DNA of 50,296 nt from Halococcus hamelinensis 100A6 (GTDB lineage Archaea > Halobacteriota > Halobacteria > Halobacteriales > Halococcaceae), in contig NZ_AOMB01000008.1 of assembly GCF_000336675.1 (NCBI RefSeq), positions 1 through 50,296 on the forward strand. Reading direction: 5' to 3'. Position numbers and translations under genes: made by a program. Below are positions 32,799 to 41,015 of the stretch, in pieces. The first letter of the stretch is position 1, and every line of letters starts with the position of its first letter. Below the pieces are notes generated by a model. It was not told the origin of the DNA, made no database searches, and was given only the letters and a program-made list of their open reading frames with translations.

Positions 32799-34022
32799 TC
32801 AGACGTTTCCCTTGATGATGTCGGCAACCCGCCCTCGGTCGAACAGCCGTTCGGATTCGGCGAACTTGGGATACGGGCCGCCGTCGTAGTCGGGCCACGT
32901 CCCGAACCGCTCGGGATAGAGCTGTTTCGCGACCATCTCCGTCTGGAAGAGGTTCATGATCGGGCCGCCGTACCGGGCGCTGAGCGGATAGACGCGGTCG
33001 TTTTTCACCGCCGCGATCTCGCTGGCGACCGGGTCGTTCCGGAGGTTCCGCTTTTGCGCCCGCCAATCGCCCGCCCGAGCGAACGCGTTCTCGACGAGGA
33101 CGACCTCCGGGTCGGCTTCGGCGAGCGCCTCCAAACCGATCGTCTTCGCCTCCGAGACGTCGTCGAACACGTCGTCGACGCCGAACGGACGCGTGTGAGA
33201 GCGAATGAACCCCGGCCCGTTCATGTGGAAGACCCAGATCTGGCTCAGGTCCGGTGACGTCATGACCCGTGCCGTCCGCGGCCGGTCACCGCTCGTCGGG
33301 AGCGTGGAGGCGACCGTCTCGTCCAGATCGGCCTTGACGTCCGAGAGCGCGTTGTAGCGTGCTTGCTCCTTGAAGACCTGTGCGACCCTCTCGAAGACCT
33401 CCCAGAGGGAGTAGTACTGATACCGGTCCGCCCAGTCCGCCGGCGGGTCGGCGTGGTTCCGACTCAGCGCGTTCCCGAACCACGGTGCGACCGCCGTCCG
33501 GACTTCCTCGACGTCCGCGGTATCCCACGCGTCCATCGTCGAGACGTACGCCGGGTCGGCCAGGTGGAGGTCGCTATCGAGCTCGTAGAGCGCTTCCTTG
33601 TCGGGGTTCCACGAGTCGTAGAGACCCGACCAATCCACCGAGACACCGTCGAGCCGTTCGAGGACTTTGTCGTAGTTCCCCTCGAAATTGGCGGGGCTGT
33701 ACATCGCGTTGAGCGCGTCGCCGTGCCCGAGCGCGACCACCATGTCCGTGTGATGCACGAGAACGGTGAAGACGCTCTCCGGGGGCGTTTCGAACTCGAC
33801 GGTGCCCGCGGGGGCCATCGTCACCGAGTACGACCCGTCCGACGCGTCCGTCTCGGTTCTCGAAGCGGACTCCGTTCCGGCTCCGTCCGTCGTCCGAGCT
33901 GGCGTCGTCCCCGATCCATCGCCGGAACAGCCGGCGAACAATCCGCCGCCGACGACCGCTCCGCCGTACTTCACGTACTCCCGCCGGGTCGGTGCCTCAC
34001 GACCGCCGTCTTCGCTCGCCAT
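32799..34022 (-). CDS. ABC transporter substrate-binding lipoprotein, iron/siderophore type
   Basis: A 407-residue exported protein. The N-terminus has a twin-arginine motif (TRREYVKYGG) and a lipobox (GGGLFAGC), so it is a Tat lipoprotein. A Ser/Thr-rich spacer precedes a class III periplasmic-binding fold (VLVHHTDMVVALGHGD, VEEVRTAVAPWFG, EALAEADPEVVLVENAF, NDRVYPLSARYGGPIMN). Two DtxR-like boxes just upstream point to iron-dependent repression and hence an iron or ferric-chelate ligand. The permease and ATPase genes are not in this window. Confidence 0.9.
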   Translation of the reverse strand: MASEDGGREAPTRREYVKYGGAVVGGGLFAGCSGDGSGTTPARTTDGAGTESASRTETDASDGSYSVTMAPAGTVEFETPPESVFTVLVHHTDMVVALGHGDALNAMYSPANFEGNYDKVLERLDGVSVDWSGLYDSWNPDKEALYELDSDLHLADPAYVSTMDAWDTADVEEVRTAVAPWFGNALSRNHADPPADWADRYQYYSLWEVFERVAQVFKEQARYNALSDVKADLDETVASTLPTSGDRPRTARVMTSPDLSQIWVFHMNGPGFIRSHTRPFGVDDVFDDVSEAKTIGLEALAEADPEVVLVENAFARAGDWRAQKRNLRNDPVASEIAAVKNDRVYPLSARYGGPIMNLFQTEMVAKQLYPERFGTWPDYDGGPYPKFAESERLFDRGRVADIIKGNV

Positions 34023-34025
34023 GCG

Positions 34026-34043
34026 TTTTAGGCTCGGCTAAAA
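34026..34043. promoter_or_regulatory. DtxR/IdeR-like iron box 1
   Basis: TTTTAGGCTCGGCTAAAA, an interrupted palindrome (TTTTAG/CTAAAA) starting 4 nt upstream of the binding-protein ATG. A bound repressor would cover the transcription or translation start. Confidence 0.65.
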
Positions 34044-34062
34044 CGTGATAACGGCTTCGATC

Positions 34063-34078
34063 TTTAGGCGAACCTAAT
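34063..34078. promoter_or_regulatory. DtxR/IdeR-like iron box 2
   Basis: TTTAGGCGAACCTAAT contains the dyad TTAGG-CGAA-CCTAA, close to the classical DtxR core TTAGGTTNGCCTAA on the opposite strand. It lies 41-56 nt upstream of the lipoprotein gene, near the expected upstream promoter elements. Confidence 0.7.
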
Positions 34079-34082
34079 CCGA

Positions 34083-34226
34083 GTGGCCGGCGAGCGGTCG
34101 TTGCTCGAACTCGCCGATATCCTCTCCGACGAGGAAGCCGAGGAACTCGAAGCGGCGATCGAAGGGAGTCGAAGACGGTCGCGGGAACGGTCCGACGAAA
34201 TCGTCCGTCGATTCGAGGCGTCCTGA
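34083..34226 (+). pseudogene. VapB-type antitoxin remnant (C-terminal tail only)
   Basis: A 47-codon frame opening with GTG encodes SLLELADILSDEEAEELEAA, then a basic helix (SRRRSRERSDEIVRRFEAS). This resembles the C-terminal, toxin-binding half of haloarchaeal VapB antitoxins. The N-terminal DNA-binding half is missing, and an in-frame TAG lies at 34065-34067 inside the second iron box. No PIN-domain toxin follows. It is best read as a decayed antitoxin, though a short functional peptide is not excluded. Confidence 0.55.
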
Positions 34227-35327
34227 TCAGCCCTCGAAGCCGTCCTCGAACCGGAAGGTCCCGTCGCGCTGGACGACCTCGCCGTCGACCTCGATCCGGG
34301 AGTCCTCGCCCATGTCGACGATCATGTCTACGTGCTGGGCGCTCTGGTTCTGCTCGTTGCCCTCGCCGACGTTGTCGTCGTAGGCCCGTCCGACGGCCAT
34401 GTGGACCGTATCGCCCATCTTCTCGTCGAAGAGCATGTTGTAGGTGAAGCGGTCGATGTCGCGGTTCATCCCGATGCCGAGTTCCCCGAGTCGGCGCGCG
34501 CCCGCGTCGGTGTCGAGGATCGTTTCGAGGAGGTCCTCGTTCTTCTCGGCGCTGTGTTCGACCACCTCGCCGCCCTCGAAGCTGAGCTGGACGTCCGTAA
34601 TCTCGCGCCCACGGCGGTAGACCGGCTTGTCGAAGTGGACCGCGCCCTCGACGGAGTCGGGAACGGGGGCGGTGAACACCTCGCCGCCGGGCAGGTTGTG
34701 GGTGTCGGTGTCGTTGATCGCGAGGTTGCCCGCGATCGACATCCGAACGTCGGTGCCCTCACCGGAGACGATCCGGACCTCCTCGCCGGGGTCCAGGACC
34801 TCGACCAAGTTCTCCTGGAACTCGGCCTGGGCGTCCCAGTCCTTCAGGACCGCGTCGTAGACGAAGTTCTCGTAGGCCTCCGTACTCATCTCGGCGAGCT
34901 GGGCGTTCGCCGGGGTGGGGTACTGGGTCAGGGTCCAGCGGTCCGAGAGCCGTTCGTTCAGGATCGGGCCGTGGGCCTTCTCGTAGGCCGCGTTCACGTC
35001 GGGGTCGACGTCGCCGAGCTCGGTGACGTTCCCGTGGCCGCGGACGATGGCGTGGCAGTCGGCCGCCTCGATCAGCGCCTGCTGGTGGGCGGGGGTCTCG
35101 AACTCGACGCCCGCCTCGTCGGCGGCCCGGAGGTAGGCCCGGATCGCCCGCCCGCTCCGGTTGGTCCGGATCGCGAGCGGGTGGGCGTCGCGCTCGCCCG
35201 CGATCTCGTAGAGCGCGGTCACGAGTTCGTCGGCCGCGGGTTCGGCCTTGATCACGAAGTCGTCGCCCGCCGAGAGGTCGAGCGCGTCGGCGATCAGGAG
35301 GGCGTGTTCGCGGATACGTGGGTCCAT
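34227..35327 (-). CDS. M29-family aminopeptidase, copy 1
   Basis: A 366-residue metallopeptidase of the AmpS/AmpT type that removes N-terminal residues from peptides. Family blocks are RIVSGEGTDVRMSIAGN, LPGGEVFTAPVPDSVEGAVHF, AEKNEDLLETILDTDAGARRLGELGIGMN, and the metal-ligand end VHMAVGRAYDD with HVDMIVDM. The start is the conserved MDPRIREHALLIADA; the upstream in-frame ATG at 35399 adds 24 unrelated residues. A paralogue follows at 35685-36779, separated by 357 bp. Confidence 0.94.
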   Translation of the reverse strand: MDPRIREHALLIADALDLSAGDDFVIKAEPAADELVTALYEIAGERDAHPLAIRTNRSGRAIRAYLRAADEAGVEFETPAHQQALIEAADCHAIVRGHGNVTELGDVDPDVNAAYEKAHGPILNERLSDRWTLTQYPTPANAQLAEMSTEAYENFVYDAVLKDWDAQAEFQENLVEVLDPGEEVRIVSGEGTDVRMSIAGNLAINDTDTHNLPGGEVFTAPVPDSVEGAVHFDKPVYRRGREITDVQLSFEGGEVVEHSAEKNEDLLETILDTDAGARRLGELGIGMNRDIDRFTYNMLFDEKMGDTVHMAVGRAYDDNVGEGNEQNQSAQHVDMIVDMGEDSRIEVDGEVVQRDGTFRFEDGFEG

Positions 35328-35453
35328 AGCCGAGGATCGCCTCGATTCCGCAAACCAGTTTCGGAAGCCGGATCGCGGTTGCCGGTCGCCGAAGACCACC
35401 CCATCCGAAACAGTTCGGCCAAACGGGAATCCCCAGCCCGACGCGGGGCGGTT
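35328..35453. other. Intergenic stretch before repeat copy B
   Basis: Part of the 357-bp spacer between the two aminopeptidase genes. It must hold the promoter of the 34227-35327 gene, but I see no clear TATA box or gene in it. The rest of the spacer, from 35454, contains repeat copy B and then about 110 bp with no recognisable feature. Confidence 0.5.
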
Positions 35454-35571
35454 GGCGCGCGGGAGGGCCGTAGGCCCGATCGCGCGAGGGATGAGCGACG
35501 TAAGTGAACGAAGTGAACGAGCGGAGCGAATCGACTGGGGAAGTGTGTGGCCGTCGCGGGTGGTGTAGTGC
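35454..35571 (+). repeat. Intergenic repeat element, copy B
   Basis: Second copy of the element at 9150-9270: GGCGCGCGGGA, hairpin GGGCC-GTA-GGCCC, GCGCGAGGGATGAGC, a GAACGA-rich middle, then AATCGACTGGGG and a TGTGTGG block. Orientation is the same in both. The GCGCG before and CGCGC after the hairpin can extend the stem. It lacks the terminator-like hairpins that follow copy A. Confidence 0.75.
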
Positions 35572-35684
35572 GGTAGCGTGTGGTGCGGCAGCGGAGCGGT
35601 CCCTCGTTCGAGTCGTGTGAGTTGTGGTCCTCGCTACCGAATCCTATCACAGATCCGTCCCGAGAGAACGATCAATTGCCTGAA

Positions 35685-36779
35685 CTACTCCTCGAAGCCG
35701 TCCTCGAACCGGAAGGTACCGTTTCGCTGGACGACCTCCCCATCCACCTCGATCCGCGACTCCCGGCTCATGTCGACGATCATGTCCATGTGGAGCGCGC
35801 TGTCGTTTCGCTCCCGGTCCTCGCCGACGGTCTCCTCGTAGGCCATCCCGAGCGCGAGGTGGATCGTATCGCCCATCTTCTCGTCGAAGAGCATGTTGTA
35901 CGTAAACTCGTCAATATCGCGGTTCATCCCGATGCCCAGCTCGCCGAGTCGGCGCGCGCCCGCGTCGGTGTCGAGCGCCGCCCTCAGAACGTCCTCGTTC
36001 TTCTCGGCGCTGTGCTCGACCACCTCGCCCCCTTCGAACGAGAGCGAGACGTCGGTGACCTCCCGACCCTGCGCCATCACGGGTTTGTCGAAGTGGACCT
36101 CGCCCTCGACGGAGTCGGGGACCGGAGCGGTGAACACCTCGCCGCCGGGCAGGTTGTTCTCGCCGTGGTCGTTCTCCGTCACCATGCCATCGACGCGCAT
36201 CGTGAGGTCGGTGCCCTCGCCCGAGACGATCCGAACCTCGCTGGCGGGGTCGAGGACCTCGACCATTCGTTCCTGGTGTTCGCGCTGGGCCTCCCAGTCC
36301 TTGTTGACGGCCCGGTAGACGAACTCCTCGTAGGCCTCCGTACTCATCTCGGCGTCCTGGGCGTTGCCAGCGGCGGGGAACTGGGTGCCACACCACCGCT
36401 TTTCGCTCATGACCGTCTCGCCGATCGGCTTGACGGCCCGCCGGTAGGCGGCGTTGGTCTCGGGCTCGACGTCGCTCCCCTCGTTGGTGTTCGCCGCCGC
36501 CTTGACCGAGACGAACACGTCCGTCTCCTCGATCGACGCCATCCGGTGGCTCGGGAGTTCGAAGTCCGCGGGGTCGCTCGCACGCTTGAACGCGCGGAGG
36601 GCTCGGTCGCTTCCGAGCGAGACGGCGGGGTTCGCGCCGCGCTCGCCGAGCTTCTCGTAGAGTGCGACCACCAGGTCCTCGGCTTCGGGCGGGGCGACGA
36701 TCTGGACGTTGTCGCCCGCTTCGACGTTCGTGGAGTGCTCGACGACGATCTCGGCGTGCTCGCGAACGCGTGGGTCCAT
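35685..36779 (-). CDS. M29-family aminopeptidase, copy 2
   Basis: A 364-residue paralogue of the neighbouring enzyme, with the same blocks (RIVSGEGTDLTMRVDG, LPGGEVFTAPVPDSVEGEVHF, AEKNEDVLRAALDTDAGARRLGELGIGMN, IHLALGMAYEE, HMDMIVDM). The N-terminus MDPRVREHAEIVVEH aligns with MDPRIREHALLIADA of copy 1. The C-terminal ends are nearly identical at DNA level (RIEVDGEVVQR, FRFEDGFE), suggesting a tandem duplication or gene conversion. The N-terminal halves have diverged, so specificities may differ. Confidence 0.94.
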   Translation of the reverse strand: MDPRVREHAEIVVEHSTNVEAGDNVQIVAPPEAEDLVVALYEKLGERGANPAVSLGSDRALRAFKRASDPADFELPSHRMASIEETDVFVSVKAAANTNEGSDVEPETNAAYRRAVKPIGETVMSEKRWCGTQFPAAGNAQDAEMSTEAYEEFVYRAVNKDWEAQREHQERMVEVLDPASEVRIVSGEGTDLTMRVDGMVTENDHGENNLPGGEVFTAPVPDSVEGEVHFDKPVMAQGREVTDVSLSFEGGEVVEHSAEKNEDVLRAALDTDAGARRLGELGIGMNRDIDEFTYNMLFDEKMGDTIHLALGMAYEETVGEDRERNDSALHMDMIVDMSRESRIEVDGEVVQRNGTFRFEDGFEE

Positions 36780-36892
36780 CCGTTTCCTCCACACGTCTCC
36801 CGCAAACCGATTGCGGAATCAGCGATGCACACCGGATCCCCCACCCACGCGACGACCGGCCGGCTTTAGTTCCCGCCGCTCCTTCGCTCGCC

Positions 36893-37228
36893 ATGACCGA
36901 GTTCAGTCCCGAGAAGTTCGAGGACAAGTACACGCACTACTTCCCCGAACTCCAGACCGCCTACAAGAACGCCTTCGGGACCATGAACGACGCGTACGAC
37001 TCCCAACTGATCCACGCCATCGACCAGCAGGTGCTGAACGAGTCCGAACCGTTCTACGACGAGGAGAGCGGGTTTCGGGTCGACCTCCCCGAGAACCCGA
37101 CCGAGCGCGTGACGGCGGTGGTGGTCGAGGACGAGAAGCTCGACGCCATCCTCGACGAGTACGTCGAGCGGATCGAGGCGGAGCTGGCGCGGGTGTTCGG
37201 GGTCGATCGTGACAGTCCAAAGGCCTAA
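36893..37228 (+). CDS. DUF5783-type conserved protein
   Basis: A 111-residue acidic soluble protein: MTEFSPEKFEDKYTHYFPEL, then QTAYKNAFGTMNDAYDSQLI, HAIDQQVLNESEPFYDEESG and a C-terminal helix ILDEYVERIEAELARVFGVD. The look is that of a haloarchaeal family of unknown function (I believe DUF5783). It is followed 30 bp downstream by the NifU-domain gene on the same strand, so they may form an operon. Confidence 0.8.
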   Translation: MTEFSPEKFEDKYTHYFPELQTAYKNAFGTMNDAYDSQLIHAIDQQVLNESEPFYDEESGFRVDLPENPTERVTAVVVEDEKLDAILDEYVERIEAELARVFGVDRDSPKA

Positions 37229-37258
37229 GACGCCGGACACCCTCGGATCAGGTACATC

Positions 37259-37630
37259 ATGAGCGTCGAAACCGAACGGAGCGAGGACGAACTTCGCGAG
37301 GCGATCTCGAACTTCCTCCGCCGGAACTTCCCCCAGATCCAGATGCACGGCGGGAGCGCGGCGATCCAGGGTCTCGACCGCGAGAGCGGCGAGGTCACCG
37401 TCGCGCTCGGCGGCGCGTGCTCGGGCTGTGGGATCTCGCCGATGACGATCCAGGCGATCAAGAGCCGGATGGTCAAGGAGATCCCCGAGATCAACAAGGT
37501 CCACGCCGAGACGGGCATGGGCGGCATGGACGCCGACATGGGCGAGGGCGGCTTCGGCGGCGGCGGAATGAGCCCCTCGTTCCCCGGCGAGACCACCGAG
37601 GACGACGAAGGCCCCCAGGCCCCCTTCTAA
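37259..37630 (+). CDS. NifU C-terminal domain Fe-S scaffold protein
   Basis: A 123-residue protein. The NifU/Nfu domain covers about residues 10-85 (AISNFLRRNFPQIQMHGGSA, then VTVALGGACSGCGISPMTIQ). The CSGC motif holds the two cysteines that bridge a [4Fe-4S] cluster between two monomers. The tail is Gly/Met-rich (GMGGMDADMGEGGFGGGGM). It probably carries or delivers clusters to apo-proteins. No SUF genes are nearby. Confidence 0.93.
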   Translation: MSVETERSEDELREAISNFLRRNFPQIQMHGGSAAIQGLDRESGEVTVALGGACSGCGISPMTIQAIKSRMVKEIPEINKVHAETGMGGMDADMGEGGFGGGGMSPSFPGETTEDDEGPQAPF

Positions 37631-37683
37631 CGCCGTACCTCACCTCTCGTTTCGTTCTTTATCCCTCGAAGCGCCAGCGCCGG

Positions 37684-39396
37684 TCAGTCGCTGGTGCCCT
37701 CACCGGGGGGGTCGATATCGAGGCCGAACTCGGCGGCCTGGGTTCGCCAGAACTCCTCGTAGGCCTCCTCCTGTTCGTCGACGGTGCTCTCGCCGTCGTT
37801 GACCCGGTTGAGCTTGAGGTCGACCTCTTCGAGGAGGCGGTCGCCGACGTCGCCGCCGATGACCCCGTTCTGGACGGCCTCGCGGATCGCGTTCTTCTCG
37901 CGCTGGAGGAGGCGGCGCTCGCCGATCAGAAGCTCCTCGCGCCGGAGGTCGGGGTTCTCCTGCATCAGCTGTGAGATCGCCTCCCGGAGGTCCTCGCGTT
38001 CCTCCTCGTACTCCTCGGTGAAGTCGTCGTAGACGTCGCTCGGGATGTCGCCGCGCTTGCGGAGGCGCTCGGCGGCGTCGAGCGCGGCGTCGGTGGCGCG
38101 CGCCCGGCCGTTGAGCAGTTCGTAGAGACGTTGGTCGTCCGTCCGGGTGGCGATCCCCAGCCTGTCGAGGAGTCGCGACATCGTGAGCCCTTGGACGACG
38201 AGGCTGAACGCGACGACGCCGAACACCATCGCGCGGAGCTCGTTGCCCGGCGGGAAGCCCGAGGGGAGCCCGAGCACCAGCGCGACCGGGATCGAGCCGT
38301 GGAGCCCGCCCCACACCATGACGTGCTGGTAGTCCCGGGGCACGCCGTTCGGCGAGAACTGGTTGGTGATCGCGGTGAGCGGATAGACCGCGACGACGCG
38401 CGCGAGGAGCACGAGCGGGATCGCGACCACGATCGGCACCGCGAACTCGGCGAGCTGTCGGACGGGCGTGGTCGCGCCGATCGCGACGAAGATGAAGGTG
38501 TTGACGATGAACGCAGCGGTCTCGAGCGTGTTGAAGATCGAGAGCTTGGTCTGGGGGCTCATCGCGTACTCGACGCCGCGGTTGCCGATGAACAGCCCCG
38601 CGACGACCGTCGCGATCACGCCCGAGACGTGGAGGTAGTGTTCGGCGAGCAGGAAGCTCCCGTAGGTGAGGATGAGGGTGAGGACGATCTCGGTCATGTG
38701 TTCGTCGAGGTTGACCATCACCCGGTAGACCGCGTAGCCCGCGACCAGCCCGACCACCACGCCGCCGACGCTCGACAACGCGATCTCGAAGGCCGTGCTG
38801 GCGAGCCGCGAGAGGCTGAGGAGCTCCGAGGCGGGCGTGTTCGTTCGTATCGACTCCTCGGTGAGCGCGAGCAGCGCCGAGAAGATCACGACGCCGACGC
38901 CGTCGTTGAGCAGGCTCTCGCCCTCCACCAGCGTCGAGAGGCGTTCGGGCGCGCCGAGTTCGTCGAACAGCGCCAGCACGCTCACCGGGTCCGTCGGGAG
39001 GATCATCGCGGCGAACAGCAGCGAGACCAGGAGGGGGAAGCCGAAGGCGTACTGGCCCACGAACCCCAGCACGACGACCGAGAGGATCACCCCGGGGACC
39101 GCGAGCGCGAGGATCGGCCCGAGGTTCGCCCGGAAGGATTCGAGGTCGGTCGTGGCCGCGCCCTCGAACAGGAGGGGTGGGAGCAACACGAGGAGGATCA
39201 GGTCGTGTGAGAGTTCGATGGCGAAGAGTTGGACCCCGAATATCGCCTGGATCCCGGAGACCGCAAAGCCCGCGATCAACAGCGCGATAGTGTAGGGAAA
39301 CCGTCCGACCTTCGCGACGAACACCCCGACGCCCGCTGCGAGCAGGAACACCACGAGGAGGTCGATCTCGGTCGCCGCGACCGTCTGTGCCAGCAT
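37684..39396 (-). CDS. Na+/H+ antiporter, CPA1 (NhaP-like)
   Basis: A 570-residue membrane antiporter with about 12 helices over residues 10-420. The ion-binding and signature region is MILPTDPVSVLALFDELG with EGESLLNDGVGVVIFSALL. A VMVWGGLHGSIPVALVLGLP segment and an arginine-bearing helix follow. The C-terminal 140 residues are a charged cytoplasmic coiled domain (YDDFTEEYEEEREDLREAIS). It exports Na+ and helps pH control in a salt-loving cell. The start MLAQTVAATEIDLL is preferred over 39501. Confidence 0.94.
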   Translation of the reverse strand: MLAQTVAATEIDLLVVFLLAAGVGVFVAKVGRFPYTIALLIAGFAVSGIQAIFGVQLFAIELSHDLILLVLLPPLLFEGAATTDLESFRANLGPILALAVPGVILSVVVLGFVGQYAFGFPLLVSLLFAAMILPTDPVSVLALFDELGAPERLSTLVEGESLLNDGVGVVIFSALLALTEESIRTNTPASELLSLSRLASTAFEIALSSVGGVVVGLVAGYAVYRVMVNLDEHMTEIVLTLILTYGSFLLAEHYLHVSGVIATVVAGLFIGNRGVEYAMSPQTKLSIFNTLETAAFIVNTFIFVAIGATTPVRQLAEFAVPIVVAIPLVLLARVVAVYPLTAITNQFSPNGVPRDYQHVMVWGGLHGSIPVALVLGLPSGFPPGNELRAMVFGVVAFSLVVQGLTMSRLLDRLGIATRTDDQRLYELLNGRARATDAALDAAERLRKRGDIPSDVYDDFTEEYEEEREDLREAISQLMQENPDLRREELLIGERRLLQREKNAIREAVQNGVIGGDVGDRLLEEVDLKLNRVNDGESTVDEQEEAYEEFWRTQAAEFGLDIDPPGEGTSD

Positions 39397-39510
39397 TACC
39401 CGGCCTACACCACACCGCCTGTTAAACACCGCGCCTGCATCCGCTACTCGACCGACGTCGGCGGTCGAAACCGGGTGAGACCGTGTGGCTCCGCGACCCA
39501 AACGGCGTTA

Positions 39511-39520
39511 CTTATTTGCG
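39511..39520 (+). promoter_or_regulatory. TATA-like box of the sulfatase gene
   Basis: CTTATTTGCG places TTATTT 23-28 nt before the ATG at 39540, supporting that start and a leaderless mRNA for the sulfatase-dehydrogenase pair. Confidence 0.55.
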
Positions 39521-39539
39521 GTGGTCTCCACGGTGGGGT

Positions 39540-41015
39540 ATGGACACCGCGCCAGACAGGAACGTCCTGTTCGTCGTCATGGACACGGTGCGGAAGGACC
39601 ACCTGTCGTGTTACGGCTACGACCGCGACACCACCCCCGGACTCGACGGCTTCGCCGACGAAGCCGCCGTGTACGAGGAGGCGGTCGCCGCCGCGCCCTG
39701 GACACTTCCCTCCCACGCCTCGATGTTCACTGGATTGTACCCCGGCGACCACGGCGCAACCCAGGAGAACCCGTATCTCGAAGGACACGCCACCCCCGCG
39801 CAGTCCCTCGACGACCACGCGAGCTCGTGTTACTCCTCGAACGCGTGGATCACGCCCTACACCCGACTGACCGACGGGTTCGACGACCAGGACAACTTCT
39901 TCGAGGTGATGCCAGGCGACTTCCTCTCGGGCCCGCTCGCGCGCGCCTGGAAGACGATGAACGACAACGAACGCCTCCGGAAGCTCGCCGACCGGATCGT
40001 CGAGATCGGCAACGTCTTCCACGAACGCCTCGCGGGCGGCGGCGGTGCGGACTCGAAGACACCCGCCGTCATCGACCGGACCATCGAGTTCATCGACGAG
40101 AGCGAGGAGCCCTTCTTCTCGTTCGTGAACCTGATGGACGCCCACCTGCCGTATCATCCGCCCGAAGAGCACAGAGAACAGTTCGCGCCGGGGGTCGACT
40201 CCACCCAGGTCTGCCAGAACTCGAAGGAGTACAACGCCGGCGCGCGCGACATTTCGGAAGCGGAGTGGGAGTCGATCCGGGGGCTCTACGACGCTGAGAT
40301 CCACCACGTCGACGCCCAGCTCCACCGGTTGTTCAAGTGGATGCGCGCCAACGACGAGTGGGAGGACACCCTCGTCATCGTCTGTGCCGACCACGGCGAG
40401 CTCCACGGCGAACACGACCTCTACGGCCACGAGTTCGGCGTCTACGACCCGATCGTGAACGTCCCGCTGATGGTGAAACACCCCGACCTCGAACCGGGGC
40501 GATACGACGAGCAGGTCGAACTCGTCGACCTCTATCACACGGTGCTCGACCACGCCGGGGCCGAGGGCAAGGGCGTCACGTTCGACCCGAACCGATCCCT
40601 GCTCTCCGAGTCCCATCGCACGTTCGACGGCGGCGAGAACGCGTTCGTGGAGTACTATCGACCCGTCGTCGAGCTGAATCAGCTCGAAAGCAAGGCCGCC
40701 GAGGCCGGGATCGACCTCCCGAAGGACTCACGATTCTATTCCCGGATGCGGGCGGCCCGGCGACCCGACGCGAAGTACGTCCACAACGAGCGGATCGCCG
40801 ACGAGGCCTACCGGCTCGACACCGACCCCGGCGAACACGACGACCTCGCGGGCGAGGACGACCCGGCCATCGCGGCCGTGGCCGACGCACTGCGGGAGTT
40901 CGAGGCGGACCGCGACCCGTGGGGCACCGTCGAGGGCGGCAGCGACGACGAGGTGCTCTCGGAGATGGGCGGCGACGCGAAACAGCGGCTCGAGGATTTG
41001 GGCTATATCGAATAG
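39540..41015 (+). CDS. Sulfatase-like alkaline phosphatase superfamily hydrolase
   Basis: A 491-residue enzyme with the superfamily metal sites: NVLFVVMDTVRKDHLSCYGY at the N-terminus and IVCADHGELHGEHD near the middle. The nucleophile loop reads APWTLPSHASMFTG, where sulfatases have C/S-x-P-x-R. Thr sits at the Cys position and His at the Arg position, so formylglycine formation is not expected. It may hydrolyse a phosphate ester or transfer phosphate groups, or use Thr directly. No signal peptide is visible, implying a cytoplasmic location. The stop abuts the next gene's ATG. Confidence 0.88.
   Translation: MDTAPDRNVLFVVMDTVRKDHLSCYGYDRDTTPGLDGFADEAAVYEEAVAAAPWTLPSHASMFTGLYPGDHGATQENPYLEGHATPAQSLDDHASSCYSSNAWITPYTRLTDGFDDQDNFFEVMPGDFLSGPLARAWKTMNDNERLRKLADRIVEIGNVFHERLAGGGGADSKTPAVIDRTIEFIDESEEPFFSFVNLMDAHLPYHPPEEHREQFAPGVDSTQVCQNSKEYNAGARDISEAEWESIRGLYDAEIHHVDAQLHRLFKWMRANDEWEDTLVIVCADHGELHGEHDLYGHEFGVYDPIVNVPLMVKHPDLEPGRYDEQVELVDLYHTVLDHAGAEGKGVTFDPNRSLLSESHRTFDGGENAFVEYYRPVVELNQLESKAAEAGIDLPKDSRFYSRMRAARRPDAKYVHNERIADEAYRLDTDPGEHDDLAGEDDPAIAAVADALREFEADRDPWGTVEGGSDDEVLSEMGGDAKQRLEDLGYIE

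Noticed and set aside
34065-34082. Extending the VapB-like frame upstream
   Set aside because: An in-frame TAG at 34065-34067 closes it, and the upstream codons do not encode a DNA-binding domain.
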